A stretch of 64,000 bases of DNA from Lenzites betulinus (Eukaryota; Basidiomycota; Agaricomycetes; Polyporales; Polyporaceae): assembly GCA_022264855.1 (NCBI GenBank), contig JABYQU010000043.1, positions 248,001-312,000 on the forward strand. The letters are read 5' to 3'. Of the stretch, positions 47,301 to 58,834 are shown piece after piece. The position numbers and the translations under genes are program-made. The notes under the pieces were generated by a model. That model saw nothing but the letters and a program-made list of their open reading frames with translations, did not search any database and was not told where the DNA came from. The first letter of the stretch is position 1, and the number at the start of each line of letters is the position of its first letter.

Positions 47301-49280
47301 GCGGCGACGCGGCAGCTTCTTCACCAACACTGCATTCTACGTCATGTTGCGCCTATTGGAGGTGAGCTTATCTCGGTTCTCGAGGCGGAGCTGTGCTAAT
47401 GGTCCCGATAGCTTCTGTATTCGCGGTTGCAGATGTTCAAGAACGTCACCAGGGAATTGATGGCCAATGGCACCGATCCTATGGAGCCCAAGCCATCCCT
47501 GGTGTCGAAGGCCATCAAGGATGATCTCGTGAAGATGGGCGATCGTATAAACCATGCGTCGCACTACTACGACCTGATGCTTGAGTCTTGCGAGAAGATG
47601 TTCGACAACGAGATGGAGCAGCATGTATTCGAAGAGGTCATGCGATACATGTTCGGTCTGAAGGTAAGCCACCTGTCGCCTTATGTCTATCATGTGTGCT
47701 GACACTTTTGTAGCATGCATACAAGTTGTTCACCGTAGACAAGCTCATCGGTGCACTAATCAAGCAGGTATGTGAAAGCACCGACTTCCGCAGATACCCC
47801 TCGTTAATGTTATGTGAAGGTCCAGATCATTCTTTCCGACCCTAAGAGCCAGGAGTTATACGACCTTCTTCGACGCGAGCGAGAAATTCCCTCTCCGACC
47901 ACCCAGGATCTCATCAGCTGCCGTCGCAACACCGAACGCGTTCTAGGTCCCGATGAGAACTTGTTCCGCATAGACTGGGTATGTTTTCTCGAACTGTAAA
48001 ACAACACATTCTGATCACGGTGTCTGCACAGCTGCCCGAGCCCAAGACGATGACCATCCAGCTTATTGGCAAGGATGACGGTGCTTTCGACGACTCAGAG
48101 GTTCTCACCGGACGCTGGCAATCGTATATCGAGTCTTTCGTTTCAGTGCGTGATTTGGTCATGATTTGAACGCATCGCACTAACAACTCCCACAGCATCA
48201 TTACACCGCAGGCGTCCCGTCCTCGTCCACCATTCGACGGCCGTTCCTACTCCGGTAAATCCCCTCACCCTACATGTATGCGCACACATCGCTGACTAAA
48301 CCACTTCATACAGCACGAGGATCCCCGCCCCCTCGGGCGAGATGCCCGAGATCCTCGCCCGTGGCAGACTTCAGATCAAGGTCTGTGTGCGCACCTACCG
48401 GTTCTTCTTCGTCTCGCCCTCCGAGGACGTCTTGATTCGCATGTCGTCCGCGCAAGAACGCACCGACGCGCGGGTGCTCGCCGAACGCCGCGCTGTCAAG
48501 CGGCGGAAGTGGCTGGAGGAATATGCGAGCAAGAAGATCGCGGAGGAGAAGGAGGACGCCGTGGACGTCGATGCGTCCGCGTCTGCTGCCGACCTCACCT
48601 TGCAACCGGATGCTACGGAGGACGGAGTGGAGGGCGAGCCTTCAGCGCCGGTCACCGAGTCAAACGGACCTGCAAACGCAGACCCTGCCGTCATCACAAA
48701 TGGTGTGTCGGATGTCGAGATGGATGTGCAAGCGACGCCACAGCCCCAGCCTCAATTCGAAGGCGCGCCAGAACCAGAGGCCGCAGCGCACGTCGCGCCC
48801 GAGGACAACATCGTAGAAGCTGTCGCAGCGGTTACTGCAGTCATCGCGCCTTCTTTGGAGCCCGGCCTGGCTGACGTTCCAATGGGCGACGCCTCCGAGC
48901 CCGCACCTCCACCCCCTCCGATTGTGGAACCGGCCCCTTCACAGCCGGTGGCAGAGGTAGCAACTCCCGCCGCCAATGTGCAGGAGCCTGTCTCCCACCC
49001 CCCGCCCGCTACACAACCGGTACCAGTCTCCACATCTACCTTCACACCTGCACAGGAACCACATGGACCTATCGTGCACAACACCGAGGCACCAACCCCA
49101 GCCCAGGAGCCAGTCCCAACCCCAGGACCTGCCGTCACCTCTGCTGCAGTTACCGACGCTCCCGCTCGCGCAGCCGATCCTGGACCTGCACCAGCAGCTC
49201 TTCCCGCCCCTCCTGCACCTGCGGACCCTCTCGCCCCCGCACCTCCCGCGGCTGCTGCCCCAGATATCCCGCCCCCATGA
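44370..49280 (+). CDS. SIN3: transcriptional corepressor SIN3
   Basis: Scaffold of the Rpd3/Sin3 histone deacetylase complex in the nucleus. Ten exons splice in frame to 1476 aa: 44370-44758, 44821-45544, 45600-46103, 46153-47361, 47412-47663, 47714-47767, 47820-47978, 48032-48145, 48196-48254, 48314-49280. Domains in order: PAH1 ([20 protein letters not shown]...), PAH2 ([20 protein letters not shown]), a basic linker ([16 protein letters not shown]), PAH3 ([21 protein letters not shown]), then the deacetylase-interacting region ([47 protein letters not shown]). The SIN3 C-terminal region follows ([41 protein letters not shown]). The last ~250 residues are Ala/Pro-rich low complexity. It is convergent with eIF4E. 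Its 5' third is duplicated upstream in broken form. Confidence 0.95.
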
Positions 49281-49694
49281 AACGCGTCGATTGGGAACAA
49301 TATGGACTATCCCACTCGCCCACACATACCTGGTCTTTCCGCATGTTATTTTCCCGCTGCTCTGCCACACTTTTAGGTCTCCCGAACTCGAGTCGCGCGT
49401 TGTATGGTTGCTACACTACGTTCTGAATAAATAACTTCTGTGTATGCCCCTTTCCCGCGCGCGGATGAGAATGTACGGATGGAGGTATGCGTTACAGCAA
49501 GATTCGACGTTCCACAAGACTGCTCCCCGTCCGTTCGGCTCTCTGGGCCCTTCCGCCTGATATGCATACACTCACGAGCCTTATGATAACTGCGGCACTG
49601 ACCTACACGGCACACGACACGCTCTTCCGACCTTCCGATGTCCACATCTTCGCCTCGAACGCAGAACAGAGCAAGAGCGAGCGCGCGCACGCAC
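49281..49694. other. convergent 3' intergenic region, SIN3 / eIF4E
   Basis: 414 bp between tail-to-tail genes. An AATAAATAA sequence near 49426 may serve as the SIN3 polyadenylation signal. Nothing else seen. Confidence 0.5.
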
Positions 49695-51180
49695 TCATCG
49701 CTTTCCGCGCCATCCGGAGCCGAGCACCCCTCCACCGCCCACACCGAAGCCGGCAAACGCGCCGCCAGGGGTGCCGCCGCCGATCGCTGGGCCCTCGCCG
49801 GGACCCGACACGGGGCTCTGGAACCCAGGCGGCTTGCCCTGGAAGGAGGCGCGGAAGGAGGACTGTGGTACCGCCTGGATAGAGAGGAATCTGTTCGCGA
49901 CGGGCCGCTCTTCGTTGTTATACTGCCGCACGAGTCAGCACGCATACACACACAGAAAACGCGGGGGGCGGGGCTCACCTGGAACTCGAGCCCGATACCG
50001 TCCGCCTCGGAGACGTCGAGAAGCTTGACCATCTTGCGCGCGATGCCGTTGATCTTCTCGACGTCCTCCTTCGAGCGCGTCCAGAGCTGGATGCGGTCGA
50101 CCTTGCTCCGCAGGCTGACGACCGCGCCGCAGATCTCGTCGCCCTCGTCGAGGTCCTCGCCGACGAGCGCCATCGCGAGCCAGCTCCAGCAGCGGTCGAG
50201 CAGCTGCGGGTTGTTCTTCATCGTGAGCACCCACTTGCCGCCGTTCGCGTTCGCGTCGTCCTCCCACATCGGCTTGATGGGCGACTTGAAGAGGTGGTAG
50301 TTGGAGTTGCGCTCGAGCTTCGAGGGCAGCTTGAGCCAGTTGAAGTACCGGCAGAAGGACTCGACCGTGTCGAACTCGCCGATCACCGTCAGGCCCGCCT
50401 CGTACTCGTCCGTGTCCGGCGCCATGAAGTGCGCCGAGCTCGGTGTCTGGTCTGAGGTCGCGGTGGCTGGCGTGAACGGCACCTTGTTCTTCGTGTCGTG
50501 ATACAGCGTCCTGCGAGCGCGACGGCGTCAGACGTGCGCGCGCTGAAAGAGCACAAAGGGGCGCGTGCGTACCAGGTGTGCTCGAGCGGATGCTCGGGAG
50601 CCTTGATGCGCAAGCCGGGGGTCTTGGGGTCCTCGATCGTCTCCGCCTCTGGCGGCTTCGCAGAGCCATCAATGGAGAGCGTCCGAGCCTTTGCGAGGCG
50701 CGCGGTGATAGCGTCGAGGCTGGGGATGTTCTTGTAGCCCATGGGCATTTTCTGCTTGAGCTTCGTCTCCTTCTCCTTCTCGTCCTTTGCGGCCTCCGCG
50801 GTGTTCTCCTGGTTGAGCTCTTTGAGCTTCTCGCTCGTCAGCGGCTCACCCGGTTCGGGCTGCGGGGTGCCTCCATTGCTGTGGGGCGGAGAGATGGGGA
50901 GCTGCGCGGGCGACTCGGACCGCGACATGGGGGGGTTGACCGCGACGGAGTCCGCCGCAGATGCCGCGGCCGAAGACACATTCGAGTTCGCTGAAGACGT
51001 GCGGAGAAGCGAGGCGGCGAGGCGGGGACGGTTGCCGACAGTGGCAGCAGTGGGCGCGTCGAGCTTGATGCGGGCAGCAAGCTGGTTGAGCGAGGGCATG
51101 CGAGTGCCCGCGGAGGGGCGCTCCGGCTTTGGGGCATCGATCGTCTGGGTCGTCGTGGCGGGGGGCGGGGGCGTCGACAT
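49695..51180 (-). CDS. eIF4E: translation initiation factor eIF4E with long tails
   Basis: mRNA cap-binding subunit of eIF4F. Exons 51180-50573, 50510-49979 and 49922-49695 join in frame to 455 aa, about twice the size of a minimal eIF4E (roughly 210 aa). The core starts at HPLEHTWTLYHDTKNK and continues with FDTVESFCRYFNWLKLPS, NYHLFKSPIKPMWEDDAN, GGKWVL, LDRCWSWLAMALVGE and DRIQLWTRSKED. These keep the cap-stacking and structural Trp residues. The N-terminal ~200 residues are Ser/Pro/Ala-rich with a charged run (AKDEKEKETKLKQK), and the C-terminus is a Gly-rich tail (PAIGGGTPGGAFAGFGVGGGG). Long N-terminal extensions occur in filamentous fungal eIF4E and may mediate regulation or 4E-binding contacts (inference). 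It is divergent from MED22. Confidence 0.94.
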
Positions 51181-51769
51181 CGTGGACGGCGATGGACAAG
51201 AGGTCGTCGGGGACGGACACAAGGCGTCTCCCCCGTCCGCAAGCTGTGCTCCATTGGCGCTTCTGATTGCATCACTCCGCCCAGTTCAACGTTCAAACGT
51301 TCAAACCTCTCCCACTTCTTTTCCAAACTACATTTCCAAGAAAGCATACAGTACATCGTGTTACACGTTCAGAGCATTTCGAACAAAACAATATAACAAC
51401 GTCCATATAACAGACCTGTCCCCGAAGTACGGTTACGGAGCAGATAGCGCAGCAACCTGGAATCTGGCAGCAGCGACATAAAGATGTAATCAGCGAAACG
51501 GTGCACTTATTTATACCAACGTCTGAACGTTGATGCACCAGACAAAAAGGTGCAACAGATTTAGAGAGGTAGTACAACTTGCACGATCGCCGCAAACTAC
51601 ATACAAACCTGCCTGGCGCTTACCACGCGTGCAATAGGCGGGCGCTTAAACAATATTGAGCATGGATCGCAGACTTGCGAGTCTTGTGCATCCCCTCACT
51701 CGGTGTTCCGTGATCATCCCACTTCTTCGCGGACTCACCATTCTTACAGCTCAGTAGCATATTTACGCG
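51181..51769. promoter_or_regulatory. divergent promoter, eIF4E / MED22
   Basis: 589 bp between two start codons on opposite strands. CAACGTTCAAACGTTCAAAC near 51288 is a short direct repeat. No clear TATA box, as is common for housekeeping genes. Confidence 0.55.
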
Positions 51770-52520
51770 ATGTCTGATATGCCACAATCCGATGTCTCGC
51801 GCCCGTCCGCGCTCCCGACGGCAAAGCTGCTGCAACGCCCCTCGCAGCCACTCGTCGACCAGAACTCGAACGAGTACCTCGACGGCATCGAGGAGGAGTG
51901 GAACAAGAAGGTCGACGTGGAGATCGAGACCCTCGTCGACGGCATGGCGGATATAGTCTCCTTAGCTTCGGTACGTACGCCGCCATAATGGTCTATGTGC
52001 GAGGGCTCCCGAATATGCGTGGCCACAGCGAAGGGTGCGCTAACGCCTGACTGTATTCACAATGTGCAGATAGACGACAAGGATAAGTTCCGCATCGCGC
52101 AGGAGGCGTTCCAAGCCCAATGTCGCGCTGAGTCCATGGTGCGTGCCTCGCGTGCCCACCGCGTTCCCCATCCTCACGCCCACGTTTCCGCTCACCCATC
52201 CACATACACTGCGCTCACCTCAACCCCGCCCCCCACCCACGCCGTTCCTATGTCCGGCCCATGCAAACGTCTATCCCCGCACGCAGATCCGCGCGGCGCA
52301 CTCGCTCATGTCGACAATCCATTCCATGAAGCTGCTGCTGCTCCTCTCCGACGAGACCCAGATCGCGAAGCGGCGCGACGCGGAGCTCCGCGGCGTGCAG
52401 GCGGAGAAGGGCGACGCGCAGGCGGGGGTCGCGGCGCTGCTCGACGAGCTGCTGTGCTCGCAGCGCGACGACGGCGCGTCGGGCACGCAGGGCGCGGGGG
52501 CCGCGATGCAGGCTACGTGA
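51770..52520 (+). CDS. MED22: Mediator complex subunit 22
   Basis: Head-module subunit of the Mediator complex (Srb6/Surf5 family), linking activators to RNA polymerase II. Exons 51770-51970, 52070-52138 and 52287-52520 splice in frame to 167 aa. The conserved helical core reads WNKKVDVEIETLVDGMADIV, then DDKDKFRIAQEAFQAQCRAES, then IRAAHSLMSTIHSMKLLLLLS with a short hydrophilic follow-on (DETQIAKRRDAEL). The C-terminal ~45 residues are Ala/Gly-rich and look poorly conserved. The length fits fungal MED22. Two MSD/MPQ methionines open the protein; the first (51770) is chosen. Confidence 0.88.
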
Positions 52521-53397
52521 GGTGCGCACGCGCCACGCGGCTTTCGGGCGGACGATGCCCTACGCTAGGAGTATGGCGCGCCAAACTTGAGGTGTGTGTG
52601 TAGTTGTTGCGGGGTGTCTTTGGGGGCGCATTACTCACCTGTTGTGTGCGCAAGGTACCGGGTCTGATTCGCATGGCAACTCGACCTCGACACGCATCCC
52701 TACATGCAGCCCTACCTGCGGACGCCTCATCGCACGCTTCGATACAAGCATGTACCAGGGGGCGTCGCATATGCTCTCCCAGCTTCGCGAGCATATGGAC
52801 ACCTATAATCCGACACGCACTCACTGAGCGCGATAGAGCCTCCAGGACTCGTGGCGCGAAGGACCACGGTACATTACCCTATTGATGAGCCATACCTGCG
52901 GACCACTCGTTTACAGGCACCCACATGTCTCTCACAGGGTAGTTCACAGGGTAGTTGATGTATTCATAGTGTACACGACTCACTTATCATGTATGAATTC
53001 ATATCTGTCGACATGCCAGCAGCATCACGCGCAAGTGCACCCACTAAAAGTCAGAGATGCAGGACGAAAGTCGTCTAATGATGTGTATATTATACATAAA
53101 TCTAAGCCGATACTTCAAGCACCGGACGTAATATATACGCTACAAGACCCAATGAGAGAATAAGTGATACACCAGAGAGCGGGTGGGGGAGGGAATGTGA
53201 TGTTTATCGATACAGCAGCAGGCGTGAAAGCAGGGGCGTCGAGCGTGCAGGAGTCGTATCAAACGTGGCGCAGGTGCTTGCAAAGCGTGCGTGGAAGCGT
53301 CGAGCTGGAGCGTAAATGCGTGTGTAGAGCGTGGAGCGGAGATGACAGCCAGGAAGGTGGAGGGTGGGATAGAGGAGGGGAGGTGCGGTGCGGTCGC
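52521..53397. other. convergent intergenic region, MED22 / chitinase
   Basis: 877 bp between two tail-to-tail genes. AT-richer patches near 53085-53130 may be chitinase 3' sequences. No gene supported. Confidence 0.5.
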
Positions 53398-54865
53398 TCA
53401 GCAGTCGACATCTTCAATGCCGATCGCGTTCGTGATGGCGTCGAGCAGGATGTCGTTCGAGTCGCCCGCGGCCTCCCACATCGCGAACCCGCGCAGGCCA
53501 GCCTCGTTGATGAACTTGCCCTTCGCCGCGAAAGAGGTCGCGTCGTCGTACGAGACCATGACGCCCGTGCTCGCATTGTACACGTACGGCGTCTGGCTGC
53601 ACTCGTCGAAGCGGTACGAGATGCCGTCCGCGACGGTGCCGTTCGCGGTCAGGAAGCCGCCCTCGATGAGGCCCCAGAAGTCGAAGATGCCCGACGGCCC
53701 GCCCGCGGTGGGGTTCCCGCACTGGTCAACGCCCGCGGGCGCGACCGCGTCCCAGGAGTCGCCGAGCGGCTGCTGCGACGCGTCGAAGGCGGGGTACGCC
53801 GCGAGGGTGTTGTCCGAGGTGAGCGCGGCGCTCTGGTCGACCTTGAAGCTGTGTCCGTACGACGCGACACCGAGCACGAGCTGGTTGGCGGGGAAGCCGG
53901 CGCTGGTCCAAGCTTTCACGGCGGAGACGGCTGAGCCCTGCTGGTCAGCGGCGGGGGCACAGGTGTCGTTGAGCGGCGCGTTCGGGCCGACGGAGGTTGA
54001 CCAGGATCCCCAGACGTCGTAGTTCATGATCGCGACGTAGTCGAACACGGAGGCGAACGCGGAGACGTCGGAGAGCGGCTGACCGTCAGGGCCGTTGAAG
54101 GGCACGATGCCGGTGGCGGCAGACAGAGTGAGGTTCTGTCCAGCGGGGTCGGCGCGGAGCGCCTGGAGGAAGGAAAGGAAGTTCTGGCTGTCGTTGTCGG
54201 AGATCAGGTTGCAGCCCATTCCCTGCTTGTTGGGGTACTCCCAGCTATGGCAAAGGAGTAAGTACTTGTCCAAGACTGCCAATTGGAAGCTTCACGTACT
54301 CAAAGTCAAGCCCATCCAGGTCGTACTTTGAAACAAGACCAAGAACTGTCTTGACGAACGCTGTTCGGTTAGCCTCCGTGGCGACTGCTGACGAGAAGTA
54401 TTGCGATCCCGTCCAGCCGCCAACGGTGAGGATGGCCTTGACGTTGTTCTGGTGCGCTTGCTGGACGAACGTGGGGAGTAGCGCCTCGTCAGAATCCTCT
54501 AGGGACACGGTGTTGACATCGGGGGTAGTGACACTGCAAACGTTTAGTATTAGGACGGAGGTAGTTATGATCGAGGGTACTCACGCGAACGCGTAGGTGA
54601 CTGCCGTGTACTTGCTCCAGCTAAGCTTGTCCGGAGGGAAGTCGGTGCCGTGCCAGCCAGCATACCACGTGTATGCAACGATGTCGTCGCCAATGTCGCT
54701 ACTGTTCCCAGAGGACGTTGAGCCTGTCCCAGTGCTAGCGCCACCCACGACGGTTGGACTTGCGGCTGCCAAAGCAGTAGACTTCGAGGGAACAAGAGAG
54801 CACATGGGCGCAGCCCATACTGAAGCAATAGGGAGCGCGACGAGCAAAGAAAGCGGGGCGATCAT
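53398..54865 (-). CDS. secreted GH18 chitinase
   Basis: Endochitinase of glycoside hydrolase family 18, cleaving beta-1,4-linked chitin in cell-wall turnover or nutrition. Exons 54865-54585, 54533-54300 and 54244-53398 join in frame to 453 aa. A signal peptide is evident (MIAPLSLLVALPIASVWA), followed by a Ser/Thr-rich linker. The catalytic motif DGLDFDWEYP appears only after splicing the 55-nt intron at 54245-54299; the acid residue is Glu174. Other GH18 landmarks are AILTVGGWTGSQYF, YVAIMNYDVWGSWS, LVLGVASYGHSF and GLRGFAMWEAAGDS. No carbohydrate-binding module is seen. It ends with a Cys-bearing tail. Its promoter keeps TATAAAG (54939-54945), but a transposon lies only 161 bp upstream of the start codon, which may change its expression. 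Confidence 0.94.
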
Positions 54866-54938
54866 GGTGGAGGGGGTGGAGAAAGGGTAGGAGGGGGAGG
54901 AGGAGGAGAGGATGGAGAGCCTCGAGGTGAGCCCCGGG

Positions 54939-54945
54939 CTTTATA
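54939..54945 (-). promoter_or_regulatory. TATA box of chitinase gene
   Basis: TATAAAG on the minus strand, about 75 bp before the chitinase ATG. The transposon begins about 80 bp further upstream. Confidence 0.65.
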
Positions 54946-55027
54946 TTGGAGAAGCCCGCTTGTCAGCCACATGGCTATAGAAGGCCGTGCACATTCAAGT
55001 TTTTTTTTGCACTGATACTCCAAAGTA

Positions 55028-56145
55028 CAGCGGTTGGCGAAATCTTTGGACAAGCGCCCCGCGAGACGCGCCTGCGCGACTTAATTCAAAGAATTCGAGA
55101 AACTCGAGAAATTCGAAGATGCATGCTCACGGGCTCCAACACACATGTCAAACATTCTGAACGATGTGGAACACATGGGAGGGCTCCTATAAGCAATCTT
55201 GAAGTCTTTGGATGAGAGGAGAATGCTTTTCAGAGCCCGTCGCCATACTACAGGAGAAGAAGCCGCTGTGCTGCTGCTATATCTCCCGCAAGGTTCCTAT
55301 TCTATCACGAGGGTCATCCCTGAGTACCTGACATATCAGAGTATCTCGTAATGATTTCTCGAAGCTCACCAGCGCAGTGCACCCGATTTATGGCTAACAC
55401 GTTGAAGGAGATACATAGGCGCCCGTTACCCAGGAGGAGACCTGGTGGCCTCCTCATCTAGGAGACGGATATGAGGATACAAGCGAGCATTTATAGGAGG
55501 ACATACTCTACAAAAGTCACCGTAGGGGCTTTTCACCATCATCAGAGCTATTCTCCTTGTGTTCTCCTATGTAACCCTTCGCCAGAACTCCTGACCTTGT
55601 ACAGCTCTGAACATGGTTCAGCGTCCTAATTTATACCTAGAGCTGCTAACCATCTCGTATGACATGCGATTGAAGGCCATCCTTCGAATAAATACGCCGC
55701 AATTATGCAGACATGGACATCGCACTGCGGGGTCTCCTCTTAGACCATGGGCGCCTATACTTCCCCGACGACGTGTCCCTCATATGTCTTGCTAGTTTGA
55801 TTGTTTCGCTTCGGAAAATTCACATGGCACATTTAGAGCACGTCATGTACTCAAATACGACATATATATCACAACAGACACCATTTGCGAGACACAGATG
55901 CAGTCCAGTGGTGGTTTTGTCCTGAGCGCCGTCATCGCGACCGACCTCGTTCCCCTCTCGCTTCTTTCCCTCAAAATTGCTCAGATAGGCCCTCCTATAC
56001 ATTCTCTATCGGCCTATATATGTTTGAAGCGTGTCTGAGTCGATGCCCCCGCGTTTCCGAATTTCTCGAGTTTCTCGAGTTCTTTGGATTGAGTCGCGCA
56101 GGCGCGTCGCGCGGAGCGCCTGTCCAAAGATTTCGCCAACCGCTG
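55028..56145. mobile_element. non-autonomous pogo/Tc1-mariner-like DNA transposon, copy 2
   Basis: Same 1118-bp length, same orientation and nearly the same sequence as 9298-10415, with scattered substitutions mostly of the transition type. Flanked by TA on both sides (55026-55027 and 56146-56147). No transposase frame. Inserted in the promoter of the chitinase gene and 1.1 kb upstream of AKR gene 3. Confidence 0.92.
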
Positions 56146-56147
56146 TA

Positions 56148-57255
56148 ATGCAGTCTAGAACGTAATGGAGTGCGGCAAGGGCATGTTTTTGTGCTTGAAC
56201 AATCGCGCCGGATGAGTGTCAACCGTAAGCGCCCGCCGGCTGTCTCCGAACAATGGCCACCCCGTTAATGTACAAACAAAGCTTAATATAACACCTCCCG
56301 GCCGGCGGTTGTACTCGGTTGTACACAACGAGTCGGCTCACAGCCTGGACAGTGCGCATGCTATGACCATGGCTAGGACTGTCGTCACCATGGTCAGTAC
56401 TTGCTCTCGTCTAGACAACGTGTGCTGTATACCGGACACCTACATTTACAGCTTGCAGGGAAAACGGCGATTTGTATCGAGCCTCCCTTATGACGGTCCC
56501 ATATTGATCACAACTCGCTTGCAAGCTTCCATATCTTCCGTCCTCCTAGTATGAAACTATGCATTCGATTTGCTACACGCATGGAGATGCGAGCCACGCT
56601 CCCGCAACGAAACGAAGCTCATGCTACCTTGATGAAGCGCGTAGCTTATGACAATTCGCCTAGTCGCGCATTCTTAAACGATGAGCGGCCCGCTTGAATT
56701 GTGAGCCATACTGCGAGCTGAGCGAAATTTGCAGAGGAATACGCGAGCCCCTTCTTCATGAACCAGGATGGTGCGTTCCAATGTTGACATGTCCATGCTT
56801 ACCGTTATGTTGGACCTCGCATTTTCTATCCGTGGGCTCCACCCTCTAGGCCGTCTTGCTCAGCTTACCTTTGGCTGAATACCTATGAGCGGTATCTGGA
56901 GTAGCCACTGTCGAAAGCATACGTCTCTCTTTCATGGATAAAAATAGCGGATTTTCCACCTGGGCCGCATTGCCCCAGGGTTCGTACTGGTGCCTTTAGC
57001 CATCCCGACATGCTATCTCCTCATTTCCTCGGCAGCGCAAGGCCATTTCAACTGTAAGAACATCTGTGAATCTTCCCGAAAGCATTTGACACCCTATGAC
57101 GGCAGCTCCCATCGTGAGTAAGCAACGGGGTTCGCACTTACTGGCATGTGCCCCTCCTCGAACGAGTATATAAGGAGCGCGACCCACCATACGATCCCTC
57201 CACCCCTTACTCACTCTGTCATACACATACCACCCTTCAAAGTACGATCCTCAGC
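56148..57255 (+). promoter_or_regulatory. upstream region of AKR gene 3
   Basis: About 1.1 kb without a supported gene. TATATAAG at 57167-57174 lies 82 bp before the start codon, the same spacing as in AKR gene 2. Confidence 0.55.
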
Positions 57256-58670
57256 ATGACTCTCCCCACCCGTAAAATCGGAACTTCCGAGGTGACTGCC
57301 CTCGGGTATGGTGCGATGGGAATCTCGGCGTTTTACGGGAAACCTCTGCCTGATGAGGAGCGCTTCAAGGTGAGTGGAGACGATTGCAAGACGTCACTTG
57401 ACACGGTCTCGCACTGTGCTTACAGGAGTTTTATCGCAGGTCCTTGACGCGGTCTACGACCAAGGCTGCACTTTCTGGGACACCGCAGACAGATACCTCG
57501 ACAGCGAAGAGCTCATCGGCAAATGGTGATCTCAAATTGCAGCACCTACCAGTGACTGCAAAATGCTGACCACGCATGCCTCTCCAGGTTCAAGCGCACC
57601 GGAAAGCGGGACGAGATATTCCTCGCGACCAAGTTCGGCATTGTCTCAGATCCGAGCCGGACGGTAAACGGCACACCTGAGTATGCCGCGCAAGCCTTGG
57701 ACGCCTCCCTGAAGAGGCTCGGCACCGACCACGTCGAGCTCTGGTACCTGCACAGGTTAGCTATCATACGACAGAGAGATGGATTATGCTCACATGCATT
57801 TGTAGAGCCGACCCTTTGGTTCCTATTGAGGTTCGGGGAACTCCGTGGTTGTGAGAGGTATTGCTGACCTGCTTTGCAGTTGACTGTCGGCGCCATGGCC
57901 GAGCAAGTCAAGTGAGTATCCACACGCACGCGTGAACGCCAGCCTCTCTGACCCGTATGCCCCAGAGCCGGAAAGGTCAAGTACATCGGCCTGTCCGAAG
58001 TCTCCGAACAGACTCTACGCCGCGCACACGCAGTGCACCCCATCTCTGCGCTGCAGGTTGAATACTCGCCGTTCACGCTCGATATCGAGGACCCCAAAGT
58101 CGGGCTTCTGAAGACCGCGCGCGAGCTCGGGATCGCGATCATCGCGTACTCGCCCCTGGGCCGCGGGCTCATCACGGGGAGATACGTGAGTGCACCATCC
58201 ACTGAACGCAAGGGCGGGTGCATTTGAGCTCACCGGTGTTACAGAAAGGCCCGGAGGACTTTGAGGCGGACGACTTCCGCCGGCAGGTGCCGCGCTACTC
58301 AAAGGAGAACTTCCCGAACATTCTGAAGATCGCCGACGGCCTGAAGAAAGTCGGGGAGAAGTACAACGCGACTGCGGGCCAGGTTGCGCTGGCATGGCTG
58401 CTCGCGCAGGGTGACGACGTCATCCCCATTCCTGGCACGACCAAGCTTCCAGTGAGTAACTTATCAGTTTTCAACGCGAAACGAAGATGCTGATCGACAA
58501 ATCTGTAGAACTTGAAAGAGAACCTGGACGCGGTGAAGGTCAAGCTTTCGCCAGAAGATGTTGAGGAGGTTCGTCGGATCGCGAACGATGCAGACGCGGC
58601 GAAAGGTCCTCGGTACCCTGAACGACTATTCGCATTCCTGTTCGCGGACACCCCGCCACTGCAGCAGTAG
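57256..58670 (+). CDS. aldo/keto reductase 3 (intact)
   Basis: 337-aa NADPH-dependent reductase, paralog of the tandem pair at 11-14.4 kb. ATG at 57256 ([19 protein letters not shown]). Eight exons; introns follow RFK, GKW, YLHR, PIE, QVK, GRY and KLP, matching gene 2. Catalytic tetrad by position: Asp52, Tyr57 (WDTADRY), Lys82 (FLATKFG) and His122 (WYLHR). The barrel continues with [33 protein letters not shown], the cofactor loop [12 protein letters not shown] and a C-terminus [11 protein letters not shown]. It provides the intact reference that shows the frameshift in gene 1. It is tail-to-tail with the DUF4336 gene, 164 bp apart. Confidence 0.93.
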
Positions 58671-58834
58671 ATGGCGAACGAGGGGTACAGATACTTAGTC
58701 TGTTGTAACATTATCGCTTGCAGTTGATGACACACTGCTGTCCAACCCCTAGGGTATAATAGTTCAAATGTCACAAAGCATACCTAAATAGCAAGGATGC
58801 GCCGTGCCGTTAAGGCGGCTGTCTCGTTTTGCGA

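Noticed and set aside
54245..54310. Chitinase catalytic motif apparently reading DFEYV
   Set aside because: The 55-nt intron at 54245-54299 splits the motif; the spliced reading is DGLDFDWE, fully catalytic.
56148..57255. Segmental duplication of transposon plus AKR gene
   Set aside because: The sequence between each transposon copy and its AKR gene is unrelated and of different length, so the insertions look independent.
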